A stretch of DNA of 35,059 nucleotides from Actinomadura sp. 6K520 (GTDB taxonomy: Bacteria; Actinomycetota; Actinomycetes; Streptosporangiales; Streptosporangiaceae). Position 1 is the first letter of the stretch; each line of letters starts with the position of its first letter. Position numbers and translations under genes: made by a program. The notes beneath the pieces are model-generated. The model worked only from the letters and a program-made list of their open reading frames with translations, was not told the DNA's origin and did not search any database. The stretch is taken from the NCBI RefSeq assembly GCF_004349245.1, contig NZ_SMLC01000070.1, positions 1 through 35,059 of the forward strand, given 5' to 3'. Below, piece by piece: positions 1 through 10,318 of this stretch.

Positions 1-1
1 G

Positions 2-76
2 TCGTCCAGCGTGACGACGAGTCCTTCGCCGGTGGCGGGAGGGCCGGTGGGCGGGGGAGAGGGGACCCGGAGATGA
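2..76 (+). CDS. 3' end of an upstream gene, possibly a DUF881 protein (partial)
   Basis: Only the last 24 codons and a TGA would be in the window. The frame stays open from the left edge and its stop overlaps the ATG of sbp in an ATGA arrangement (73-76), the same junction that links sbp to the next gene. The tail is Ser/Thr/Pro/Gly rich and shows no domain. In mycobacteria the gene before sbp encodes a DUF881 protein, so that identity is inferred from gene order only. One other frame closes at 12-14, so the assignment is tentative. Confidence 0.4.
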   Translation, partial: SSSVTTSPSPVAGGPVGGGEGTRR

Positions 77-405
77 TCGCGCTGATCGGGCTGCTGGTCG
101 GTGTGGCACTGGGCCTGCTGCTCCAGCCGGACGTGCCGCTGTGGCTCCAGCCGTACCTGCCGATCGCGATCGTCGCGGCCCTCGACGCCATGTTCGGCGG
201 CCTCCGCGCCCGGCTGGAGGGCGTCTTCGACGAGAAGGTGTTCGTGGTCTCGTTCGTCGGCAACGCCGTCATCGCCGCGCTGATCGTCCTCCTCGGCGAC
301 CAGCTCGGCGTCGGCTCCCAGCTGTCGACCGGCGTGGTGGTCGTCCTCGGCATCCGGATCTTCGCCAACGTCGCGGGCATCCGGCGGAGGGTGTTCGGCG
401 CATGA
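73..405 (+). CDS. sbp: Small basic family membrane protein (Sbp, DUF1290)
   Basis: The product has 110 residues and about three hydrophobic segments (roughly 1-17, 25-40 and 55-75, with a further apolar stretch at 85-102). It ends in a basic tail with the residues RRR. The motif around residues 30-45 (AIVAALDAMFGGLRA) is typical of the DUF1290/Sbp family, inner-membrane proteins of unknown biochemical role that are coded beside DUF881 proteins. A GGGGAGAGG Shine-Dalgarno-like stretch precedes the ATG. The stop overlaps the next start (ATGA at 402-405), which suggests translational coupling. Assignment to the family is confident; its function is not known. Confidence 0.9.
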   Translation: MIALIGLLVGVALGLLLQPDVPLWLQPYLPIAIVAALDAMFGGLRARLEGVFDEKVFVVSFVGNAVIAALIVLLGDQLGVGSQLSTGVVVVLGIRIFANVAGIRRRVFGA

Positions 406-1211
406 CCGCCGCCGAGGACGAGCGCGCCACCGAGCGCTCCGCCGGGCCCGCGGACGAGCGGGCGGACGAGCCCGCGGAAGGGGCCGCGGAAGGGGCCGCG
501 GCGGCGCCCCGGGACGGGGCTCCGCCGGAGCCGGCGGGCCTGCGCGGGCTCGCCGGGCTGTTGAGGCCGCGAGTCAGCCGCGGGCAGCTCGCCGGCGGGC
601 TGCTGTGCCTCCTGCTGGGCTTCGCGGTCGTCGTCCAGGTCCGGTCGACCGATCGCGACACGACCTTCGCCACCGCGCGGCAGGACGAACTCGTCGGCAT
701 CCTGTCCGATCTGGGCCAGCGGTCCGAGCGGCTGAGGGGGGACCTGCGCGAACTGGAGGACACCAAGGCGGAACTGGAACGCGACGCCGAAGGCGAGACC
801 GCCCTGCAGGAGGCGCGCGAGCGGACCACCGCCTACGGCCTCCTGGCGGGCACCCTCCCCGCCGAAGGGCCCGGCATCGAGATGGTGATCAGCGACCCGG
901 GAGGCGGCGTCAAGGCGATCGACCTGCTCGACGCCCTGGAGGAACTCCGCGACGCGGGCGCCGAGGTCGTCCAGGTCGGCGACGTCCGCGCCGGGGTCGA
1001 CACCTACTTCCTGGACGGCCGCCACGGCATCGAGTGCGACGGGGAGGTCCTCACCGCCCCGTACCGGTTCCTCGCCATCGGCGACCCGCACACGATGACG
1101 ACCGCCATGAACATCCCCGGCGGCCTGGTCAGGACGCTGCAGGGGAAGGGCGCCGGCGTCCTGATCAACCCGCGCGCGAAAGTGTCCGTGGGCGCGGTAC
1201 GGTCTCCGTAG
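402..1211 (+). CDS. DUF881 family single-pass membrane protein
   Basis: The product has 269 residues. Residues 1-50 form an acidic, Ala/Glu/Pro-rich, probably disordered cytoplasmic tail, which includes a small AEGAAEGAA duplication. A membrane segment follows at about 62-80, then a coiled coil at about 95-140 and a C-terminal DUF881 domain at about 145-269 with the family features EGPGIEMVISD and INNPRA-like INPRAKVSVG. The predicted topology places the domain outside the membrane. The ATG overlaps the sbp stop. DUF881 proteins flank sbp in many actinobacteria and some are linked to division-site functions, but no enzymatic role is established. Upstream in-frame codons overlap sbp and were not used as the start. 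Confidence 0.9.
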   Translation: MTAAEDERATERSAGPADERADEPAEGAAEGAAAAPRDGAPPEPAGLRGLAGLLRPRVSRGQLAGGLLCLLLGFAVVVQVRSTDRDTTFATARQDELVGILSDLGQRSERLRGDLRELEDTKAELERDAEGETALQEARERTTAYGLLAGTLPAEGPGIEMVISDPGGGVKAIDLLDALEELRDAGAEVVQVGDVRAGVDTYFLDGRHGIECDGEVLTAPYRFLAIGDPHTMTTAMNIPGGLVRTLQGKGAGVLINPRAKVSVGAVRSP

Positions 1212-1520
1212 AGGGGAACGGGGGAAGCGGCAGACCGGGCGGCACCGCACGGCCGTCGCGATCGGCCGTCCGCGCGGCGGCGTAGACCTGCGATCATTGA
1301 CGAATGTAGTTTGGTCCAGTCGGCTCGCCGTTCCAGTTGACCCCTCGGGTAATACCCGCGTAAGTTGCGGCGACCGTCGCGTGAGCGGCCGGTGGGCCGG
1401 ACCGTGGTCGGGGGCGGTTCCCCGGCGTGGGTTGGTTTGATGGAGCGCGTGGCGCAGGCGGCTCCCGCTGCGGCGGGGATCCGCGGGCGGTACGCCGAAG
1501 GTAGGAGGCCGAGCCGATCG
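1212..1520 (+). other. Non-coding leader region of the garA-like gene
   Basis: This 309-base stretch holds no convincing gene. It contains the promoter described at 1337-1366 and a long leader of roughly 150 bases before the FHA gene. In mycobacteria gcvH occupies this place between the DUF881 gene and garA; I see no remnant of it here. Confidence 0.6.
1337..1366 (+). promoter_or_regulatory. Sigma-A-type promoter with a palindrome in its spacer
   Basis: A TTGACC -35 element (1337-1342) and a TAAGTT -10 element (1361-1366) are separated by 18 bases. The spacer contains a perfect 13-base palindrome, CGGGTA-A-TACCCG (1346-1358). A dyad in this position fits an operator of a MerR-type regulator or of a repressor. 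Two MerR genes lie just downstream. The promoter is read directly from the sequence; its regulation is inferred. Confidence 0.6.
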
Positions 1521-2057
1521 ATGCCGAGCGTCTACTGCACGCAGTGCGGTCACGCCAACCCGGATGATGCCCGCTTCTGCTCGAACTGCGGCACCCCGCT
1601 GACCCGGAGCGCGTCCGCGCCGCCACCGCACCGCGAGTCCCCCGGCGAGTCCACGTCCACCATCTCCATCGGCGGGTTCGAGGCCCTCGACACCGACGCC
1701 GGCGCCGAGGACCCCGTCGGCCCCGACCAGATGGCCATGGAGGCGCTCCCACCGGGAACCGCGCTGCTCGTGGTCAAGCGGGGCCCCAACGCCGGCAGCC
1801 GCTTCCTCCTCGACAAGGACCGCACCTCCGCGGGGCGGCACCCCGAGAGCGACATCTTCCTGGACGACGTCACCGTGTCCCGCAGGCACGCCGAGTTCTC
1901 CCGCCAGGGCCACGCGTTCTCCGTCCGCGACGTGGGGAGCCTCAACGGCCTCTACGTCAACCGGCAGCGGATCGACCAGGCCGCGCTGTCGGGCGGCGAC
2001 GAGGTCCAGATCGGCAAGTTCCGGCTGGTGTTCCTGACCAACCCGGCGCACGGCTGA
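1521..2057 (+). CDS. garA: Zinc-ribbon and FHA domain protein, GarA-like
   Basis: The product has 178 residues. An N-terminal zinc ribbon (C6-x2-C9, C20-x2-C23) is followed by a Ser/Thr-rich acidic linker (about 28-75) and a C-terminal FHA domain (about 82-174). The FHA phosphothreonine-binding residues are present: Gly-Arg at 105-106, S120, H123 and N142-G143. In mycobacteria GarA is phosphorylated by Ser/Thr kinases at an N-terminal ETTS motif and controls 2-oxoglutarate metabolism. Here the linker reads ESTSTISIGG, a plausible but not identical phospho-acceptor site. The ATG at 1521 has AGGAGG at 1503-1508 and starts exactly at the zinc ribbon. Gene order (DUF881, garA, ftsR-like, DUF151) supports the orthology. 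The zinc ribbon is an addition relative to mycobacterial GarA. Confidence 0.85.
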   Translation: MPSVYCTQCGHANPDDARFCSNCGTPLTRSASAPPPHRESPGESTSTISIGGFEALDTDAGAEDPVGPDQMAMEALPPGTALLVVKRGPNAGSRFLLDKDRTSAGRHPESDIFLDDVTVSRRHAEFSRQGHAFSVRDVGSLNGLYVNRQRIDQAALSGGDEVQIGKFRLVFLTNPAHG

Positions 2058-2080
2058 CGCGGGCGGGAGGACGCGCGACG

Positions 2081-2803
2081 ATGGGAGGGGCCGTGAACGC
2101 GCAGCCAGCCCGGTCCCTGATGACGATCGGGGACGTCCTCGGCCTGCTCAGGCCCGACTTCCCCGACATCACCATCTCCAAGATCCGGTTCCTGGAGTCC
2201 GAGGGGCTCGTCGAGCCGGAGCGCAGTCCGTCCGGCTACCGCAAGTTCTGCGACGCCGACGTGGAGCGGCTCCGGTTCGTCCTCACCGCCCAGCGCGACC
2301 ACTACCTGCCGCTGCGCGTCATCCGGCAGCACCTGGAGGCGTGCGACCGCGGCGAGAACGTCCCGCCGCTCGGCGCGCCCGAACCGCGCCGCCCCCGCAC
2401 CCTCGTCGCCGCCGACACCACCGCCGAGGACCCCGCCGTCCGCCTCACCCGCCGCCAGCTCCTCGACGGCGCCGGCATCGACGAGGCCCTCCTCGCCAGG
2501 CTGGAGGAGTACGGGCTCGTCCGCAGGGCCGGCACCCACTACGAGGGCGACGCGCTGAACATCGCGCGGGCCGCCGCGGCGCTCGGCGAGTACGGGTTCG
2601 AGGTCCGGCACCTGCGTGCCGTCAAGGCCGCCGCCGACCGGCAGGCCGGCCTCATCGAGCAGATGGTCGCGCCGCAGCTGCGCCGCCGCAGCCGCGGCGC
2701 CCACGAGGAGGCCGCCGAGACCGCCCGGGAGATCGCCGCGCTGTCCGTCAGGCTGCACGCCGCGCTGGTCGCGGCCGGTATCCGCGAAAGCCTGGACCGC
2801 TGA
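2081..2803 (+). CDS. ftsR: MerR family regulator, FtsR-like (Rv1828 type)
   Basis: The product has 240 residues with an N-terminal MerR winged helix at about 13-82: MTIGDVLGLL, then the wing segment SGYRKF and a recognition region rich in Arg. The C-terminal half (about 110-235) is a helical, Arg/Ala-rich effector or dimerisation region without the cysteines of metal-sensing MerR proteins. The motif RPDFPDITISKIRFLE is characteristic of the actinobacterial Rv1828/FtsR group, whose corynebacterial member activates ftsZ. It lies 23 bases after garA and is probably cotranscribed. The ATG at 2081 has GGGAGG ten bases upstream; a GTG at 2093 is an alternative start. Confidence 0.85.
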   Translation: MGGAVNAQPARSLMTIGDVLGLLRPDFPDITISKIRFLESEGLVEPERSPSGYRKFCDADVERLRFVLTAQRDHYLPLRVIRQHLEACDRGENVPPLGAPEPRRPRTLVAADTTAEDPAVRLTRRQLLDGAGIDEALLARLEEYGLVRRAGTHYEGDALNIARAAAALGEYGFEVRHLRAVKAAADRQAGLIEQMVAPQLRRRSRGAHEEAAETAREIAALSVRLHAALVAAGIRESLDR

Positions 2804-2945
2804 TCATGGGGCTCGCAAAGGATTTTCCCGCACCGGCGGAATCACGAGCCGTCCGGGCACGGGTGTACGTTGGCTACAGGGTTCGGTCACGAATCGATCC
2901 GCTGCACAAGGTGATCGAGACAGCGAGGACCAGCAGGGAGCCGCA

Positions 2946-3416
2946 GTGAAGCAGATGGAGGTCGTCGGCGTCCGGGTCGAGATGCCCTCCAATCAGCCGA
3001 TCGTCCTGTTGAAGGAGACGGAGGGCGATCGCTACCTGCCCATCTGGATCGGGGCGGTCGAAGCGACCGCGATCGCCTTCGCCCAGCAGGGGGTGCTGCC
3101 TGCCCGCCCGCTCACCCACGACCTGTTCCGCGACGTCCTGGACGCCCTCAGCGTGCAGCTGCGCACCGTCAACATCACCGATCTGCGCGAGGGCATCTTC
3201 TTCGCCGACCTCATCTTCTCCAACGGCGTCGAGGTCAGCGCCCGCCCCTCCGACTCCATCGCCCTGGCCCTGCGGACCGGCGCCACGATCTTCGCCAGCG
3301 AGGACGTCCTCGAGGAGGCCGGCGTCGCCATCCCGGACGAGCAGGAGGACGAGGTCGAGAAGTTCCGCGAGTTCCTCGACACGATCTCCCCGGAGGACTT
3401 CGGCCGCGCCGGCTGA
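2946..3416 (+). CDS. Bifunctional nuclease domain protein (DUF151)
   Basis: The product has 156 residues and is a single DUF151 domain. It begins with an MEVVGVRVE strand and carries the family segments LPIWIGAVEATAIAF, THDLFRDVLDAL, and SARPSDSIALALRTGAPI-like SARPSDSIALALRTGATIF. The acidic C-terminal tail (EDEVEKFREFLD) is usual in this family. Members are small cytoplasmic proteins; plant and thermophile members have reported DNase/RNase activity, but the cellular role in actinobacteria is unclear. The GTG at 2946 has AGGGAG five bases upstream; an ATG at 2955 is an alternative. A 142-base gap separates it from the FtsR-like gene, so it may have its own promoter. Confidence 0.88.
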   Translation: MKQMEVVGVRVEMPSNQPIVLLKETEGDRYLPIWIGAVEATAIAFAQQGVLPARPLTHDLFRDVLDALSVQLRTVNITDLREGIFFADLIFSNGVEVSARPSDSIALALRTGATIFASEDVLEEAGVAIPDEQEDEVEKFREFLDTISPEDFGRAG

Positions 3417-3431
3417 CGGCCCCGCGCGGCC
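3402..3431 (+). terminator. Possible hairpin terminator at the DUF151 stop codon
   Basis: Perfect 8-base arms GGCCGCGC (3402-3409) and GCGCGGCC (3424-3431) enclose a 14-base loop that contains the stop codon. There is no T tract, which is common for actinomycete terminators. In DNA of this GC content such stems also arise by chance. Confidence 0.3.
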
Positions 3432-3533
3432 CCGGCCCGGTCGTGACCGAGGCCGAGGCTTGACCGAATGAACGGCTGCGTCATGCCTGAGCGGGGACTA
3501 GGACGGAGTGCGTGGGGAATGTCACTCTCGGGT

Positions 3534-3545
3534 GTATGTTCATAC
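3534..3545 (+). promoter_or_regulatory. GTATG-TT-CATAC palindrome, possible operator
   Basis: Two perfect 5-base arms sit around a TT centre in an AT-richer island of the intergenic region. The position, about 250 bases before the MerR gene, would suit an operator. No regulator can be named from the sequence. Confidence 0.3.
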
Positions 3546-3690
3546 CGTGGCGCGATTGGTTCTGCATCGCCCTGGACCTGGCGGTTTTCCGTGGGAGAGC
3601 ATCGGGGTAGGAGAGGTCTGACGGCCGAGGTGCGCAGTTTGCCCACGTGAAGCCGGTTCATCCGGGCATGCGACGCGCCGACGGTGAACG

Positions 3691-3719
3691 TTGACCACAC
3701 CCTGACCGGCACCTACCGT
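3691..3719 (+). promoter_or_regulatory. Sigma-A-type promoter of the second MerR gene
   Basis: TTGACC (3691-3696) and TACCGT (3714-3719) are separated by exactly 17 bases, about 80 bases before the GTG start. A second TTGACG at 3758 has no well-spaced -10 element and was not called. Confidence 0.55.
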
Positions 3720-3797
3720 GCTGGTGGAACACCCGTGGTGTAATTCGTCAAACCCCCTTGACGAGCCGCCACGGGATGATAGAAGCCGGAGGTCCGC

Positions 3798-4400
3798 GTG
3801 GCGGTGAGCAGCGGCGAGGGCAAGGCGACCCCCGACAGGCACATGGCGTCCCGGCGTGCCGGAGAGCAGGGCCTGCTCTTCGACACGCAGGTCTCGGCGC
3901 CGCCGGAGGATGTCGGCTACCGCGGCCCGACGGCGTGCGCCGCCGCGGGGATCACCTACCGGCAGCTCGACTACTGGGCACGGACCAAGCTGGTCGAGCC
4001 GAGCGTGCGCGCGGCGCACGGGTCGGGCAGCCAGCGGCTCTACAGTTTCCGCGACATCCTCGTCCTGAAGGTCGTGAAGCGGCTCCTGGACACAGGGGTG
4101 TCGCTGCAGCAGATCCGTACCGCCGTCACCCACCTGCGCGACCGCGGCGTCCAGGACCTCGCGCAGATCACGCTGATGAGCGACGGGGTCAGCGTCTACG
4201 AGTGCACCTCGGCCGACGAGGTCGTCGACCTGCTCCAGGGCGGGCAGGGCGTGTTCGGCATCGCGCTCGGCCGGGTGTGGCAGGAGGTGGAGGGCAGCCT
4301 CGCGGAACTACCCGGTGAGCGCGCCGCCACCGGCGACGCCCCCGCCGAGCACCCCCACGACGAGCTGGCCGGACGGCGGCGCGCACGCCGCACCGGCTGA
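3798..4400 (+). CDS. MerR family transcriptional regulator (Rv1830 type)
   Basis: The product has 200 residues. A MerR DNA-binding domain lies at about 40-110: the helix-turn-helix ACAAAGITYRQLDYWARTKLV is followed by GSGSQRLYSFRDILVLKVVKRL. Then comes a helical linker (TGVSLQQIRTAV) and a short C-terminal domain (YECTSADEVVDLLQGGQGVFGIALG) found in the actinobacterial Rv1830 group. No metal-binding cysteine pair is seen. The GTG at 3798 has GGAGG five bases upstream. It closes the block shared with mycobacteria and converges on the flippase-like gene, with only seven bases between the two stop codons. Target genes are unknown. Confidence 0.87.
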   Translation: MAVSSGEGKATPDRHMASRRAGEQGLLFDTQVSAPPEDVGYRGPTACAAAGITYRQLDYWARTKLVEPSVRAAHGSGSQRLYSFRDILVLKVVKRLLDTGVSLQQIRTAVTHLRDRGVQDLAQITLMSDGVSVYECTSADEVVDLLQGGQGVFGIALGRVWQEVEGSLAELPGERAATGDAPAEHPHDELAGRRRARRTG

Positions 4401-4407
4401 CCGGCCC

Positions 4408-6900
4408 TCAGAGCGCCTCACGGCGCTGCAGATAGGCGAACGCCCCCCAGCCCGGCAGCACCGGCAGCCACAGCGTGAGAAGCCGGTAGAGCAGCACCGC
4501 GGACGTCGCCGTCTCCGCGGTCAGCCCCGAGATCGTCAGCGCCAGCGTCAGGGCGCCCTCCACGGCACCGAGGCCGCCGGGCGTGGGCGCCGCGGACCCC
4601 ACCGCGTTGGCGGTGAGGAAGACCACCACCACCGTCGTCAGCGGCAGCGACCCGCCGAACGCGCGGATCGAGGCGTCCAGGCAGAGGACGAACCCCACCG
4701 TCAGCAGCAGCGTCCCGCCCATCCCGGTGAACAGCTTCTTCGGTGTCTGGAGGACGTCCACCAGCCGGGGCACGACCCCCGAGAACATGCTCTTCAGCCG
4801 CGAGGCGACCACCCGGCGGACCCGCGGGACGGTCAGCGCCAGCCCCGCCAGCAGCCCCAGCGACAGCACCACGATGACGATCGTGCGGGACGGCGCGAGA
4901 TCCTGCGTCGCCTTCGTCGTCGACCCCGTCAGGAACCCGAACATGATCAGCAGCAGGATGTGCGTGACCAGCCCCACCAGCTGCGACGCGCCGACGCTCG
5001 CCACGGCCAGGCCGGGCCGCACCCCCGAGCGCTGCAGGTAGCGGGTGTTGACGGCGACGCCGCCGACCGCCGCCGGCGCCACCAGCTTCACGAACGACGC
5101 CGCGAGCTGGACGAGCACCGTCCGTCCCAGCGGGAGCCTCTCCGGCACGAACCCCATCAGCATGAACGCCGCGGCGAGGTAGGTGAGGGCCGCCCCGCCC
5201 AGCGCGGCGGCCGCCCAGTGCCAGCTCGCCGCGGCCGCCATCGTCGGCACGTCCAGGCTCGCCACCTGCGGGATCACGATGTAGGCCGCGATCGACAGCG
5301 CCACGATGCTGAAGATCGTCCGGGGCCGGAACCGTTCCAGCCGGAGCGGCGCGACCTCCGTCTCCGGCTTCAGCCGGACGATCTGCTCCCGGATGCGGGT
5401 CAGCAGCTCCCGGTCGCGGCGCAGCGCCGTGCGGGTCGCCCGGGACAGCGCCACCGGCTGCAGCAGCGGCACCGCGGCGGCCAGGGCCTCCTCGCCCAGC
5501 ACCGCCGCGGCGGTGCGCACCGCGCGCTCCGGTCCCGCCCGCAGCGCCAGCGTCGTCAGCAGCTGCGCCAGGTCCAGCCGCAGCGCCAGGTCGCCCACCG
5601 CCGTCTCCCCGGCCCGCAGGTCGGTGATGTAGGCGCGGCCGTCCGCGCCGACGGCGACCGCCCCGTCCTGCAGCCGCCGGTGCGCCAGCCGCCCGGCCTG
5701 CATGGCGCGGAGCTGCCGCCACACGTCGGTCAGCAGCGCATCGGTGATCTCCTCGTCGGGGACGTCCGCGAGCCGCCGCCCCGGCACGTGCTCGTACGCC
5801 AGCAGCGCCGCCTCCGTGCCGACCTCCGACGTGCCGACCAGGCGGGGCGTGCGGGCGCCCGCCGCGGCCACCGCGTACGCCATCAGCGACTCCTGCTCCA
5901 GGGACCGGCGCAGCGACCGCAGCGCCCGCCCGGTCGTGGTGGAGCGGAGCCGCAGCAGCCGCCAGACCCGGTACAGCAGGCCCGCGGTCTGCTGGTCGCG
6001 GTCCAGGACGCGCACCTCCAGGTCCCATTCGCCGGGCCCGTCCCGGTCCCATTCACCGGGCCCGTCCCGGTCCGGGGCGGCGTCCCCGTCCGCGGGGCCC
6101 GGGGCGAGGACGACGCCGTAGCGGCGGGTCTCCTCGCCGCCGTCGGGCGTGCCGTCCAGGCGGGCGGCCCGCACCGGGCGCAGCCCGAGCCGTTCGAGCG
6201 CCGCGACGACCGCGGAGCCGGGGGGGCGCGGGTTCGGCGTGCCGACCGCGTACAGGGTGCCGTGGCCGATGGCGCGCCCGAGGAAGTAGGTGGCCGCCAG
6301 CGCGGCGACCGAGGCGTAGGCGGCGGTCAGCCCGGTCAGCGCGGCCAGCCCGATCATCGTCCAGGTCGCGGCCTGCCACCGGAGGCGCCCGGCCATCCCC
6401 ACCGCGCTGACGAAGGCGATCACGGGGGCGATGTCGGTGTGGATCGGGGCCGTCTCCGTGCCGCCCCAGATCAGCGAGTCCAGGACGCCGCCGGGCGCCG
6501 CCCGCACCGACAGGTCGTCCAGCCCCACCGTGATCCCGAACGCGATCATGGCGGCCAGCAGCGCGATCGCGACGCGGGTGCCGTCCTTGTGGAACAGCCG
6601 CACGATCCCGAACGCGATCGGCACCGCCAGCACGCCGAAGCTGGACACGAGCGTGGCCAGCGACAGCAGTGTCCGGGGCGCGTGCGCGGTGCCCTCCTGG
6701 ATGTCGGCGTGCAGGCCGTGCGTCGTCCCCTGCGCGAACGACACCAGCAGCATCACCACCGCCAGGCCGGTCAGCGACGCCGCGAACCTGATCGCGTCGG
6801 TGGAGCGGCGGATCCGGTACGGCTGGGCCGGCTCGTCCACGGGCACGCCCGCGGTGGCGCCGTCCCGCGGGCGCACCGCCTCGTCTTGGGTCTGCGTCAC
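4408..6900 (-). CDS. Large flippase-like (LPG synthase TM family) protein with kinase-like middle domain
   Basis: The product has 830 residues in three parts. Residues about 35-215 form an N-terminal bundle of around six membrane helices. Residues about 240-510 are soluble and resemble a small-molecule kinase fold: LLAYEHVPGRRLADV, then AHRRLQDGAVAV, then AYITDLRAGE. The usual catalytic Asp of an H-x-D loop reads Arg here and the following Asn is Ala, so it looks like a pseudokinase. Residues about 520-825 form a C-terminal bundle with AAVGGVAVNTRYLQRSGV and AAPTPGGLGAVEGAL, signatures of the lysylphosphatidylglycerol synthase transmembrane/UPF0104 flippase family. No aminoacyl-transferase domain is present, so lysyl-PG synthesis is unlikely; lipid or polyprenol-linked transport is an inference. 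The GTG start at 6900 lacks a strong Shine-Dalgarno site. A duplicated GPGEWDRD peptide lies in the middle part. Confidence 0.85.
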   Translation of the reverse strand: MTQTQDEAVRPRDGATAGVPVDEPAQPYRIRRSTDAIRFAASLTGLAVVMLLVSFAQGTTHGLHADIQEGTAHAPRTLLSLATLVSSFGVLAVPIAFGIVRLFHKDGTRVAIALLAAMIAFGITVGLDDLSVRAAPGGVLDSLIWGGTETAPIHTDIAPVIAFVSAVGMAGRLRWQAATWTMIGLAALTGLTAAYASVAALAATYFLGRAIGHGTLYAVGTPNPRPPGSAVVAALERLGLRPVRAARLDGTPDGGEETRRYGVVLAPGPADGDAAPDRDGPGEWDRDGPGEWDLEVRVLDRDQQTAGLLYRVWRLLRLRSTTTGRALRSLRRSLEQESLMAYAVAAAGARTPRLVGTSEVGTEAALLAYEHVPGRRLADVPDEEITDALLTDVWRQLRAMQAGRLAHRRLQDGAVAVGADGRAYITDLRAGETAVGDLALRLDLAQLLTTLALRAGPERAVRTAAAVLGEEALAAAVPLLQPVALSRATRTALRRDRELLTRIREQIVRLKPETEVAPLRLERFRPRTIFSIVALSIAAYIVIPQVASLDVPTMAAAASWHWAAAALGGAALTYLAAAFMLMGFVPERLPLGRTVLVQLAASFVKLVAPAAVGGVAVNTRYLQRSGVRPGLAVASVGASQLVGLVTHILLLIMFGFLTGSTTKATQDLAPSRTIVIVVLSLGLLAGLALTVPRVRRVVASRLKSMFSGVVPRLVDVLQTPKKLFTGMGGTLLLTVGFVLCLDASIRAFGGSLPLTTVVVVFLTANAVGSAAPTPGGLGAVEGALTLALTISGLTAETATSAVLLYRLLTLWLPVLPGWGAFAYLQRREAL
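6021..6068 (-). repeat. Two-copy 24-base tandem repeat inside the flippase-like gene
   Basis: Two adjacent 24-base units (6021-6044 and 6045-6068) differ at one base. They are in frame and duplicate eight residues (GPGEWDRD) in a flexible acidic loop of the middle domain. This looks like a recent slippage duplication. Confidence 0.85.
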
Positions 6901-7162
6901 GCGCTACCGCCGCCCTGACCGTCCGTCATCGTGATCAGCGTCCCAGAACCGGCGGCGCGCAGTCGAGCGGCCGGCGCCCGCGCGAGCCTCGCGTCGTCAC
7001 TTCGCGGCCCCGGTTCGTCCAGCGGCCCGCGGCCCGTCATATCCCAGGTCAAACGTATACAGCCTACTCGCCGGTACCGTGCGGGCGTTCGCGGGGGCAC
7101 GGGGCCGTGCCGGTCCCTTCGACCGGATTTGGGTAGGGTTCGTGATGGACATGCCGTCGACC

Positions 7163-7361
7163 CTGGGCGGGAGAGACCCCATGCCGCCAGCATGGGGCGC
7201 CGAAGGGGCAACCTCCCCGGAACCTCTCAGGCAAAAGGACCGCTCGGGCGAGGCACCTCTGGAAAGCAGGCGTCGATCCCCGCACCCGGGGAAGGGCGGC
7301 TCACCGAAGGGGAAACCCCGCCGCGCGGGTGAAGCTCTCAGGTGCCGACGACAGAGGGGGA
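7163..7361 (+). promoter_or_regulatory. Tandem glycine riboswitch
   Basis: Two glycine aptamers stand in series in the gcvP leader. The first (about 7163-7247) has the GGGAGAG entry strand, a GCCGAAGGGGCAA hairpin segment and the conserved CTCAGGCAAAAGGAC core. The second (about 7253-7361) has CTCTGGAAAGCAGG, CACCGAAGGGGAAA and CTCTCAGGTGCCGACGACAGAG. These are hallmark strings of the glycine riboswitch, which senses glycine and commonly switches on glycine cleavage genes. The region ends about 60 bases before the gcvP start, leaving room for an expression platform. Boundaries are approximate because they were read by eye. Confidence 0.93.
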
Positions 7362-7424
7362 GACCGGCCGCCGGGCCCGTGCCGGCGCCGGGCCTGAGCG
7401 ACCGCAGCAGCCAGGAGGCTCTCC

Positions 7425-10301
<2,877 letters not shown>

Positions 10302-10318
10302 AAGGGGGCTGTATTTCC

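Larger units (their letters stand above)
3417..3797 (+). other. Non-coding region upstream of the second MerR gene
   Basis: This 381-base stretch has lower GC and no convincing gene. A 60-codon open frame at 3468-3650 lacks the local codon bias and any recognisable domain. The stretch holds a GTATG-TT-CATAC palindrome (3534-3545) and a promoter (3691-3719). Confidence 0.6.

Noticed and set aside
3468..3650. A 60-codon forward open frame
   Set aside because: No Shine-Dalgarno site, no domain, and weaker third-position G/C bias than neighbouring genes.
4315..6918. An 867-codon forward open frame opposite the flippase-like gene
   Set aside because: It is Arg/Gln/His-rich low-complexity translation of the antisense strand, a usual artefact in GC-rich DNA. 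The reverse frame has membrane helices and family motifs.
6897..7211. A 104-codon reverse frame between the flippase-like gene and the riboswitch
   Set aside because: It overlaps the first glycine aptamer, has poor codon bias and no domain.
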